A stretch of DNA of 49,061 bases. Origin: Methanospirillaceae archaeon (GTDB lineage: Archaea; Halobacteriota; Methanomicrobia; Methanomicrobiales; Methanospirillaceae). Of the stretch, positions 27,675 to 35,233 are shown in pieces. The position numbers and the translations under genes were made by a program. The number at the start of each line of letters is the position of its first letter. The first letter of the stretch is position 1. Under the pieces are notes generated by a model. That model was not told the DNA's origin, searched no databases, and saw only the letters and a list, made by a program, of their open reading frames with translations. The DNA is taken from the NCBI GenBank assembly GCA_016926505.1, contig JAFGOM010000093.1, positions 1 to 49,061 of the forward strand. The letters run 5' to 3'.

Positions 27675-28460
27675 TTTCCTACCTGATTTATGGCTTCCGC
27701 ACGTTTACAGGCACCCTGATTTTGCACAATTAATGATGCACACAACAAGACCACTGTTTTTCCGGGGTGCATTTGTGAGATACCTGCAAATATCTTTATC
27801 TTTCTTTTCTGACAGATTTCTATTTTTTGAGTACTCCCCACACATCATTTCGTCACCGGTCAGCAGTAAAGGCCATGCGAAGCACCTCACCGGGTCTCCC
27901 GATTAACCGGATTGCGAAAAAGGAAAGGGCTCCTCGTCTAAAAACCATGTCTCACCTGACAGATCCGATAATGCCCCGGAAAACCCGGGGTCCGGGTTGC
28001 CGCACAACGGTCCCTGCTTTAAGTTCCTTTCTTCTCTCCTCGTATTGTAAAAAGGGCAATGAAATGTCTTGTTCTGTTAACCTGATCCATATTTTTTAGT
28101 TTCTCTGAAATGAGAAGATATCATCGGTATGAGAGAACAGGTGGATGTAATATCAGCCAGGAAAACCACAACCGGTCACTGATTCTCTCTGTCAGGTAAC
28201 AGGAGTATTCCCTGAGATATCATCAGGAGTGTAGCAGATATCAGGAGATGGTTCTGTTATGATCTGCATTCTTTTTACATTATCGTGATCTTTTTGATAA
28301 AAAGGTGACACCGGTGCCTGTTGCTTTATTCCTGCTTGAGAATGGAACCCGTATCATTGGTATGATCTCTGAAAGAGAGATAACAGGCAGGGAGCGGATC
28401 AGGTGAGAGTCGATATCGTAAAGCAAAGCTGATATTGTCTGAAATCAAAATATTCACGTA
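27675..28460. other. long intergenic region with a GC-rich structured segment
   Basis: These 786 bases hold no convincing gene. A segment at about 27850-28020 is clearly more GC-rich than its flanks and contains a strong hairpin, CCCCGG (27974-27979) with CCGGGG (27985-27990) around AAAAC. Further downstream, the motif GATATCAnnnGG or GATATCAGGAG occurs at 28117-28127, 28216-28229 and 28237-28247. The small open frames here have atypical composition. It could hold a non-coding RNA or the regulatory region of the marker 14 gene. Confidence 0.5.
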
Positions 28461-29969
28461 ATGAGTCCAAATCTCTTCAAGTCTCTCTTTACTTCTGCTC
28501 CCAAACCCCACATTGTTACCAGTCCCCCTCCCCCCCTTATTATATCCGGACCGGGACTTGAGAAACGAGAGTATGAGACAAAACCCTATTTTATCGTTGC
28601 TTCTGTTGAGATGGGTAATACCACTACCAAGTGTATTCTTACCGGTGTTGATCTGGAGAAGGGGGTCTGCTACGTGATCAATAAAACGGTTAGCATGAGC
28701 AGGGACGTCCGCAAGCCAAAACCAGGTGAAGAGATATTTGGCCAGACCCTTGATGGAACCGATCTGACCCGCGAGTCTGTCACCGAGCTTGTTCAGGAGA
28801 CTATAATTTCCTGTCACGCAGAGGCAAAACTGGATATCAGGGATGACCTGGATTTTGTGGTACGGAGTACCGGGGTTGTTGCAGCGATGGATTCACCTGA
28901 CCAGGTAGGAGATTTCGTTATTGCGCTTGCAAACGGTTGCCTTGCAGCAGGGGTTCCCCCGAAAAAGATGACTCCCCCAATGTCAAAAGCAAACCAGCAG
29001 AAAAAGTTACAGCCGTTCTCTTTTGCTGACCGTGTTAACTTTTCCGGTGCAGTTGCAGGGGTTGTCCCTCCGCGGGGAGCAACCGGTGTTGAGATGGTGG
29101 CAAACGAGATGGAAGGAGAACTTGCGATGGCAGGGATCAAAGAAGGAGCCAAATGGACCCCGGTTGATTTCAGGAACCCCTGTATTGCGATTGATTTTGG
29201 CACGACGCTTGACGGGAGGATTACCAGTAACGTTCCTCCTGATGCAAGTGATCCCTTTGCAAACACCATCGGGAATTTCTGTGGTCTTGCCGGTTCGATC
29301 CTTGATGGTATTATCCGGGGTACCGGTCTTGTTGATACCAGAACCGGAACCGCACTTGATATCTTTGGTGACAGTCCAAAAAAGATGATGGGGATAACCA
29401 GCGCGAAAAAATCGCGCATAATCGATGAGTATGTTCACCGGTGTCATGAGCTGATATCGGTGGAGGTGGTTCCTTCCCATCGGAGAAGGTACGGAAAAGT
29501 CCCTGTGTATGCAGATATCGCACATAAATCCGGTGTAACCCTTATCGGGATTGATGTCGGAGAAAACGGGGATGCGATGGACAAGCTTGAGCAGATTGGA
29601 AAGGAGATCTATCACGAACAATCCCTTGATGTCTTACGAACCGTCATTGATAAGACCGGTGCGGAGATGGCACTGCGACTTATCGATATCTCTGCCGAAT
29701 GTGGTTTTATTGCTGAGAATACATCGATAGGATTCACCGGCAGAGCTGCTATATCCGGGAATAAACCTCAATTTATCCTTGATGGCATCATCAAGCGGAA
29801 ATTGTTCCATGATCCGGTTAATCATCTGGTCTTTGTCGATGACGGACTTGCCAGGGGGGCAGCTCTCATGGGAAGATGCATGAACTCGCTCGGAAAACCA
29901 TCAATGCCGATAGGTGGAGTAACGGGGGGGAAATGTATCATGTCACGAAGGATCGCTATCGGGCGGTGA
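28461..29969 (+). CDS. methanogenesis marker protein 14
   Basis: This 502-residue protein matches methanogenesis marker 14 (TIGR03285), a family found only in methanogens. It has an ASKHA-like (actin/Hsp70-type) nucleotide-binding layout: VASVEMGNTTTKCIL (about 46-60) and, later, NPCIAIDFGTTLDGR (about 234-248), similar to activators of corrinoid proteins. The MTPPMSKANQQKKLQPFSFADRVNFSGA region is conserved. The biochemical role is not established; activation of a corrinoid or methanogenesis enzyme is a reasonable guess. The N-terminal 40 residues form a Pro-rich extension (SPPPPLIISGPG) coded by an oligo-C tract. It lies upstream of a small unnamed gene. Confidence 0.9.
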   Translation: MSPNLFKSLFTSAPKPHIVTSPPPPLIISGPGLEKREYETKPYFIVASVEMGNTTTKCILTGVDLEKGVCYVINKTVSMSRDVRKPKPGEEIFGQTLDGTDLTRESVTELVQETIISCHAEAKLDIRDDLDFVVRSTGVVAAMDSPDQVGDFVIALANGCLAAGVPPKKMTPPMSKANQQKKLQPFSFADRVNFSGAVAGVVPPRGATGVEMVANEMEGELAMAGIKEGAKWTPVDFRNPCIAIDFGTTLDGRITSNVPPDASDPFANTIGNFCGLAGSILDGIIRGTGLVDTRTGTALDIFGDSPKKMMGITSAKKSRIIDEYVHRCHELISVEVVPSHRRRYGKVPVYADIAHKSGVTLIGIDVGENGDAMDKLEQIGKEIYHEQSLDVLRTVIDKTGAEMALRLIDISAECGFIAENTSIGFTGRAAISGNKPQFILDGIIKRKLFHDPVNHLVFVDDGLARGAALMGRCMNSLGKPSMPIGGVTGGKCIMSRRIAIGR

Positions 29970-30071
29970 TCTCCGTTCCCGGTTTTTCGAGAAATAAGGT
30001 AAAAATCCCATTGATTCATCCCATTTTTTCATTGGGAAAAAAAGAGACAATACAAAGATCAGATTGCACAT

Positions 30072-30347
30072 ATGGAAGATAACATGTCACCGATAGAGAA
30101 TAATCAGGATAAAAACAGCCAGGATGAACCGTTATATGATCTCATATTCCCTCCGGGTACACCCCGTTCAATCATCAGGGATATTATCACGAAATTTGAT
30201 GTTGAGATGGTAGAGCGGACTGAGAAATTATCATTTGCGAATATGGACGGGGATGCCCGGACCCTTCTTGCGGTACGGGGTCCCTATGCAGTAATGCAGG
30301 AAGTAGAAGATTATTTTAAGGAAAAGATGGTTGAATTTGTCAGTTGA
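30072..30347 (+). CDS. small protein of unknown function with ferredoxin-like pattern
   Basis: This 91-residue protein is not firmly recognised. After about 17 polar residues the pattern is strand (LIFPPG), helix (SIIRDIITKFDV), two strands (MVERTEKLSF and TLLAVRGP), helix (VMQEVEDYFKEK) and strand (VEFVS). This recalls NIL or ACT-like ferredoxin folds, which often bind small ligands. ATG at 30084 is an alternative start with GGAAG five bases upstream. It lies about 100 bases after the marker 14 gene on the same strand and may be co-transcribed. Its end overlaps the convergent surface-protein gene by 8 bases. Confidence 0.72.
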   Translation: MEDNMSPIENNQDKNSQDEPLYDLIFPPGTPRSIIRDIITKFDVEMVERTEKLSFANMDGDARTLLAVRGPYAVMQEVEDYFKEKMVEFVS

Positions 30348-30978
30348 TCTCGTGAGATCTTCTTTTCGATCTGCATAGAAGAGAGAGTGTAGCAATACCA
30401 AGCGGAGCAATAAAAATCGAAAGTGGCGTTGATGGCACCGTTACCGGTGCTTTAATCTCTTCACTCTCATCTTTTTGATCCGGTGTCTCTGCAGGTTCTG
30501 CCGGGAAAGGCACAATCTCTCCGGTACCGGTATCGGGTACCTCTGTCGTATGTTCATCCCGGTCTGTACCCGGGGAGAGGGCAGATTTTAGAAGGTTAAA
30601 GGTCTCGGTCTGGATGAAATTCTTACCGATAACCTCTGTTCGTATCATGTAGAGATCCGGGCTCCACCCCGCAGTATCAAAGGTAAATGACCAGGTATTT
30701 TCTCTCGCATCTTTTGTCTTTTGTACCGGAACAACTCCTGATACTCCTCCCATGATGGCCGGATCAAATTTCCGGGCTGGTTTGAATGATGCCGGGTAGA
30801 CCTCGATCAGTACCTGGTTATCGGTATTAAAATTGGTAACGCCCTGTAAGGTAATCTCGTCAGATACGTTGTGATCACCAGGAGGGAGCAGGCCGGATGC
30901 GGATGCTGATGCCATGAAAATGAGGACAATACAGGAACATACAAGACTCCTGTTTACGATGTATTTTGTCATGTGCAT
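30340..30978 (-). CDS. membrane-anchored surface protein
   Basis: This 212-residue protein has an N-terminal signal peptide (about residues 10-28, ending SASASG) and an about 100-residue beta-rich domain, from GDHNVSDEITLQGVTNFN to TETFNLLKS, as seen in other Methanomicrobiales surface proteins. A Pro/Glu/Thr-rich linker (about 135-180) leads to one C-terminal membrane helix (LSIFIAPLGIATLSLL) and a basic stop-transfer tail (CRSKRRSHEIN). It is therefore anchored with most of the protein outside. The function is unknown. It is read towards the small gene at 30072 and overlaps its end by 8 bases. Confidence 0.75.
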   Translation of the reverse strand: MHMTKYIVNRSLVCSCIVLIFMASASASGLLPPGDHNVSDEITLQGVTNFNTDNQVLIEVYPASFKPARKFDPAIMGGVSGVVPVQKTKDARENTWSFTFDTAGWSPDLYMIRTEVIGKNFIQTETFNLLKSALSPGTDRDEHTTEVPDTGTGEIVPFPAEPAETPDQKDESEEIKAPVTVPSTPLSIFIAPLGIATLSLLCRSKRRSHEIN

Positions 30979-31212
30979 ATGTATTCATTACGATTTGTTT
31001 TATTTATGAGTTCCAGGTGTTTTTATTCCAAAGGGACGGGCACTACAGAATCATTGCACCGGTTCTGGTGTGATATTTCTCTTGCAGGCGCTATGCACAG
31101 ATTCAATTAAAGAAAGAACATAAAACAATAAAAGCATTTGATCTCATAAGAGACGAATAAGAAAAATAGTAGGATAGTGATATATCATGCAATATCAGAA
31201 CGGGTGAATAGA

Positions 31213-32829
31213 ATGATATTAGTCTCTAAAAATATTATTCCCTTTTTTTTGGTTATTTTCCTTATCATAATGGGAATAAGTGGCGCAGGAGAGGCAGCAC
31301 CGGTTGATGAAAAGTTTCCTGCAACAGATCTCCTGACTGCTGTTATAGGATTACTACAAAAATCTGCGACAGGAGCAGATGATTTTTCTCAAACGGTAAA
31401 AACCAGGCCGTTTCAGACTGCCGAACAGGAGAAGTGGCATACCACCATAGAATATCCTGATGACTGGCTGCAACAGGGGAATCTGCCGGGAGGTATTGAT
31501 CTTTTTGTATCTCCTGATGCAAAAAGGGGAACGTTTGTTGCCATTGCTGTTCCGGTTATTACCGGATATGAAAACACACCCCAGGGTCTGGCGCAACTGG
31601 AGAATCTTGCAACGGTAAAGGTAAAGAACAATCTTGGCCTGGAGAAGGTTTCCGGTGATGAAATCTCATTTCTTGGCCTTCCGGGAAAAGAGATCCGGTT
31701 TTCCGGTTCAGATGCTACCGGGGCTCAGATTATTGTGGGAATTGTATATACTGTGATCGATCACAGGATTTATGAGATTGATTACGGGTACCGGGATCTT
31801 TTCCATTATCCACAGACTGATGTTCCGGTCATCAGAAAGATGATTGATTCGTTTACGATTGATCTCACCCGGCCATCCGTTGTTTCGGTTTCCGAGTCGT
31901 TTGAGAATAATCCCGTCATCTATTTTCATCCCGCAACAACAGCAGCTGCAGTATCAGGGTTTACCGATGTATCGGTTGTGATGGACACGGTTCCTTCCGG
32001 TTTATCAGGATACCAGATACAGATCTCACTTTCAAATCCATCACTTGGTGAGATAACAGAAGTAAAACAACCCGGCTGGGCAGGATTATTCTCGGTTGAT
32101 CCACCGAGAGGATCATCGGTAACGGTAAAAGCTGCAGATACTGCCATGGACGTAAATCCGGGAGATACCGATATCCTTCTTGCAACGGTTACGATACAGG
32201 GAAAGCAGGAAGGTGAATGCACCATCAATCTTATCCCTGATATCGTGGATGATGATATCTCTGACCGCTATAATCCCACAACCGTGCCGGGAATATTTAC
32301 GGTCACCGGACCCGGACCCGGGCCGTCACTCTCGCTGGATCTGTATCCCGGATGGAATTGTGTCTCATCTCCCCGGCAGTTAGCCCCCGGGTATGATACT
32401 GCATCGCTATTCTCAACAATTAACACAGCCGGCAGAAGTATCTGGCTCTATGATGCCGTTACCGGCAGCTGGATAAGTGCTGATGCAGAGACGATAATAA
32501 ATCCGATGCAGGGGATCTGGATCTACTCTGAGGATCAGGCAATGGTAACCCTTATCTTTAAACCGATCCAGAAAAACCCTGAAATAACCCTTATGAGAGG
32601 ATGGAATCTCTTTGGACCCGGGATCATGGTGCCGGGGAAAGCAAAGGATGTTCTTGTTTCAATACAGTCCTCCTGGACCCAGATCCTGTCGTTTGATGCA
32701 GGCAGCCAGATCTGGGAACCTGCGATGGTAAACGGTGGAAATGGCCAGTTCTCTGATGAGCGGCTGATAAATCCCGGCCGAGGGTACTGGATTTATATGA
32801 CAGAAAAGGCACATCTTACGGAACGATAA
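31213..32829 (+). CDS. secreted multi-domain protein: PsbP-like, cohesin-like and paired GWN repeats
   Basis: This 538-residue protein begins at ATG 31213, which has GGGTGA six bases upstream; an earlier GTG at 31177 is less likely. A signal peptide (about 1-28) ends near SGAGEAA. Residues about 55-215 resemble PsbP-type domains (KWHTTIEYPDDWLQQG, then YTVIDHRIYEIDYGYRD and MIDSFTI). Residues about 225-360 resemble a cohesin-like beta-sandwich (FTDVSVVMDTVPSGLSGYQIQI). Two copies of a repeat follow, beginning YPGWNCVSSP and MRGWNLFGPG and each ending in INPxxGxWIY. There is no membrane anchor. The next gene starts after three bases, so it is the first of a three-gene unit. Confidence 0.8.
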   Translation: MILVSKNIIPFFLVIFLIIMGISGAGEAAPVDEKFPATDLLTAVIGLLQKSATGADDFSQTVKTRPFQTAEQEKWHTTIEYPDDWLQQGNLPGGIDLFVSPDAKRGTFVAIAVPVITGYENTPQGLAQLENLATVKVKNNLGLEKVSGDEISFLGLPGKEIRFSGSDATGAQIIVGIVYTVIDHRIYEIDYGYRDLFHYPQTDVPVIRKMIDSFTIDLTRPSVVSVSESFENNPVIYFHPATTAAAVSGFTDVSVVMDTVPSGLSGYQIQISLSNPSLGEITEVKQPGWAGLFSVDPPRGSSVTVKAADTAMDVNPGDTDILLATVTIQGKQEGECTINLIPDIVDDDISDRYNPTTVPGIFTVTGPGPGPSLSLDLYPGWNCVSSPRQLAPGYDTASLFSTINTAGRSIWLYDAVTGSWISADAETIINPMQGIWIYSEDQAMVTLIFKPIQKNPEITLMRGWNLFGPGIMVPGKAKDVLVSIQSSWTQILSFDAGSQIWEPAMVNGGNGQFSDERLINPGRGYWIYMTEKAHLTER

Positions 32830-32832
32830 TAT

Positions 32833-34137
32833 ATGAGTGATCATTATCTGAAGATATCTGCCCTCGTTATTCTTTCCTTCCTCCTTTTTGGCAGCGGAAT
32901 CTGCACTGCAACCCCGCCTCTCCCCTGTGAATTTTACGGCGGCGTTTTTATCAATGACATCCCCGCACCTGCAGGAACAAAAATTACCGCCCTTATTAAT
33001 GGTATCGATCACGGAGAGATAATCACTGAAAATGACGGATTTTATGGGGGTCCTGCCCTTTTTGATCGGCGTCTGACCGTTGCTGCCACCGAAGACGAGC
33101 TTGGTTCCGGTATCGGCACCATCATATTTCAGATAAACGGGATGCCGGCACGAGAGACCGCAGAGTATATCCCGGGTCTCTCCCAGGAGCTTTTACTGAC
33201 AACCGGCGGCGTGAATACGAATCCGGATATGCCTGTTTCTCCGACTGCTGTATCAACCATTCCGTATCAGCCGACACCTCCACCAGGATCCGGTTTTGAG
33301 AGTGCTACGACTTATATCGCTGATGATGGTCAGGCAAGGCTTCTGTTTGATGCAGGGTCACAGATTCTTGATAAAGGAGTAGCAATTGATCAGGTAGAGA
33401 TTATCAGAACCGATTCTGCAATGCTGCCTCCGATGTCAGAGTCCTTACAGGAAACGTTTACCGGATATGGCTATCGGATCGTTCCCGACGGGGCTGTTTT
33501 TATTCCTGAGGCTACCTTTATTATCTCTGTCCCTCCTGGCGAACTGCAGGATTATGTCAGCAATTTTGCTGTTTTAAAACTGTTCAGCCCTGCAACAGGT
33601 GGATGGCAGGATCAGAATACTGCAATTAATACGAATGCCGGTGAAGTTCATTCAACCGTTACCTGGTCTACTGCATATGCTCTCTTTGTTCAGGAAACCG
33701 GGCAGAATAAAAATCTCCCGGGAGACCCGGCGCAGGGAAGTAAACCGGATACCATGCAGGAACCGGGTACATCGATGGTACTGCCCCCCCTTCCTCCTGC
33801 CGGTACAACCCCGGTTGCTCAACAGCCTGATAAATCCCCCGGAGCGGTAATGCCTTTAAATACGCCTGATGCGATTGCATCCCCGGCTCCTGTAGTGGAG
33901 GATGGACATGAGGATATACCGCAATCAGGGGATGCAGGATTTTTCTTTGATTTTAGAAAAAGCATTGATACTCTGAAAAACCAGACATCAGGCATTATCG
34001 ATAAATTAAAGGCTGGTATGTACTCCCTGCAGGAACGGCTCTTCTCCCCGGCTGGTTATATCTTGCTTCTCTTGCTCTTCATTGCGATTGGAAATCTGGT
34101 AATATACCGCTGCTACCAGTTACGATGCAGGAAGTAG
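32833..34137 (+). CDS. secreted membrane-anchored protein, partner of the preceding gene
   Basis: This 434-residue protein has a signal peptide (residues 1-26, ending ICTATP). The next domain is FYGGVFINDIPAPAGTKITALINGIDHGEI, with the pattern of small carbohydrate-binding-like modules (G-x-PAPAG-T-x-I) known in Methanomicrobiales surface proteins. A second beta-rich domain covers about 155-295 (TTYIADDGQARLLFDAGSQ to TWSTAYALFVQE), followed by a Pro-rich linker. A single C-terminal helix (SPAGYILLLLLFIAIGNLVIY) ends in a basic tail, giving an anchored surface protein. It starts three bases after the gene before it, and the TPR gene begins one base after its end. Confidence 0.8.
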   Translation: MSDHYLKISALVILSFLLFGSGICTATPPLPCEFYGGVFINDIPAPAGTKITALINGIDHGEIITENDGFYGGPALFDRRLTVAATEDELGSGIGTIIFQINGMPARETAEYIPGLSQELLLTTGGVNTNPDMPVSPTAVSTIPYQPTPPPGSGFESATTYIADDGQARLLFDAGSQILDKGVAIDQVEIIRTDSAMLPPMSESLQETFTGYGYRIVPDGAVFIPEATFIISVPPGELQDYVSNFAVLKLFSPATGGWQDQNTAINTNAGEVHSTVTWSTAYALFVQETGQNKNLPGDPAQGSKPDTMQEPGTSMVLPPLPPAGTTPVAQQPDKSPGAVMPLNTPDAIASPAPVVEDGHEDIPQSGDAGFFFDFRKSIDTLKNQTSGIIDKLKAGMYSLQERLFSPAGYILLLLLFIAIGNLVIYRCYQLRCRK

Positions 34138-34138
34138 A

Positions 34139-34867
34139 ATGCGTTCCAGAATACAGGATATCCTCATCCGACAGGTAAACCGGACGTTACAGAAAAAAGA
34201 CTATATCGGTTGTGCCGGGAAACTTGAGAAGATTATCAGAAATGATCCGACAAATATCCAGGTTTTAAATTTACCTGGGATCTGTCATGGGTTATGCGGG
34301 AACCATGAAAAGGCACGTGATTGTTATCAACAGATCGTTTGGATACAACCTGATGTTGCCCTGCATTACAACAATCTGGGACTCTCTTATCAGAACCTGG
34401 GATGTCACGAAACCGCAGTAACCCTTTTTGACAAAGCATTATCTCTTGACCCGGATCTTTTTGAGGCACGGTATAACCGGGCAAATACCTGCCTTTGTAT
34501 CGGAAGAGTTACCGAAGCGATTGATGAGTACCTGCTCATACTTGACCGGAACAAAGGTCATCCTCTCACGCTGCTTAATCTGGGGAATGCATACGGAATT
34601 CTCGGACTTCATACTGATGCGATTGCATCATATGAAAAAGCACTGGATGCGAAGCCGGGATATACTGATGCGGTCTATAACATCGGTCATTCGTATGAAC
34701 TGATGGAACAGTACGGAGATGCTTTGGAATGGTATGAAAAGACCCTGGAGCTGGATAAAGAGTATATCGCGGCATGGAGACAAAAAGCAAAAATTCACCG
34801 GTCTTTTGGTGAGGTATGCAAGGCAGAGGAGGCAGAATCGATCCTGGCATTGTTGTCTGATTCGTAA
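34139..34867 (+). CDS. cytoplasmic TPR-repeat protein
   Basis: This 242-residue protein consists of about six TPR units, for example NNLGLSYQNLGCHETAVTLFDKALSLDPD and GNAYGILGLHTDAIASYEKALDAKPG. It has no signal peptide or membrane helix, so it is cytoplasmic. An AGGAAG ribosome binding site lies inside the end of the preceding gene, which ends only one base before this ATG. Such a protein would serve as a protein-protein adaptor, and the operon suggests it acts with the two surface proteins. Function is otherwise unknown. Confidence 0.85.
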   Translation: MRSRIQDILIRQVNRTLQKKDYIGCAGKLEKIIRNDPTNIQVLNLPGICHGLCGNHEKARDCYQQIVWIQPDVALHYNNLGLSYQNLGCHETAVTLFDKALSLDPDLFEARYNRANTCLCIGRVTEAIDEYLLILDRNKGHPLTLLNLGNAYGILGLHTDAIASYEKALDAKPGYTDAVYNIGHSYELMEQYGDALEWYEKTLELDKEYIAAWRQKAKIHRSFGEVCKAEEAESILALLSDS

Positions 34868-35233
34868 CATCTTTCCGCCCGGTCTTTTCTCTCCCCTATA
34901 CTGCCATTAATAAATCCTTACCATCAATCCTGATCTCATCTCTTAATGCCAGGTGCAACCGGTACGAGATCAGTGGTCTGATATTACCAGGATCCGGGTT
35001 GTCTTATCTTTTCGATGACCTGATGAAAGGATATCCTTGCACAGGGTTTATCCCTGACCGGTACGAGTGTGTACAAGAAACCGGTTTTTATCCCTGGGTT
35101 TTCATCCTTTCTTCATATTGCATGAAACAGATTGATACAAAAGAAGATCAAACACTACTATTGCGTACCGGTATGAAATACCACTCCGCAGGGATTATCA
35201 GTGTCTTTGGATAACAGAGAGAACGGTGGTGAG
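34868..35233 (+). other. intergenic region before the PAS-CheW gene
   Basis: About 366 bases without a convincing gene. A 71-codon plus-strand frame at 34999-35214 has no ribosome binding site and no recognisable domain. Two related short stretches, GGTTTATCCCTGACCGGTA (near 35045) and CCGGTTTTTATCCCTGGG (near 35081), are about 35 bases apart. The region may carry the promoter of the chemotaxis genes. Confidence 0.45.

Noticed and set aside
27850-28020. SRP RNA or RNase P RNA in the GC-rich island
   Set aside because: The conserved GGAAG/AGCAG element of SRP RNA and the GAGGAAAGTC-type core of RNase P RNA could not be found on either strand.
27827-28099. 90-codon plus-strand open frame in the long gap
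   Set aside because: No ribosome binding site, atypical residues, no domain; the underlying DNA looks like structured RNA or non-coding sequence.
28520-28540. Oligo-C tract as a phase-variation switch
   Set aside because: The tract is interrupted by T and codes for an ordinary Pro-rich linker; one sequence cannot show length variation.
28814-29419. 201-codon minus-strand open frame inside the marker 14 gene
   Set aside because: It is a shadow of the coding strand without a ribosome binding site and without a known domain.
34999-35214. 71-codon plus-strand open frame before the PAS-CheW gene
   Set aside because: Cys-, Tyr- and Trp-rich random-looking sequence without a ribosome binding site; it overlaps a possible upstream start of the CheW gene.
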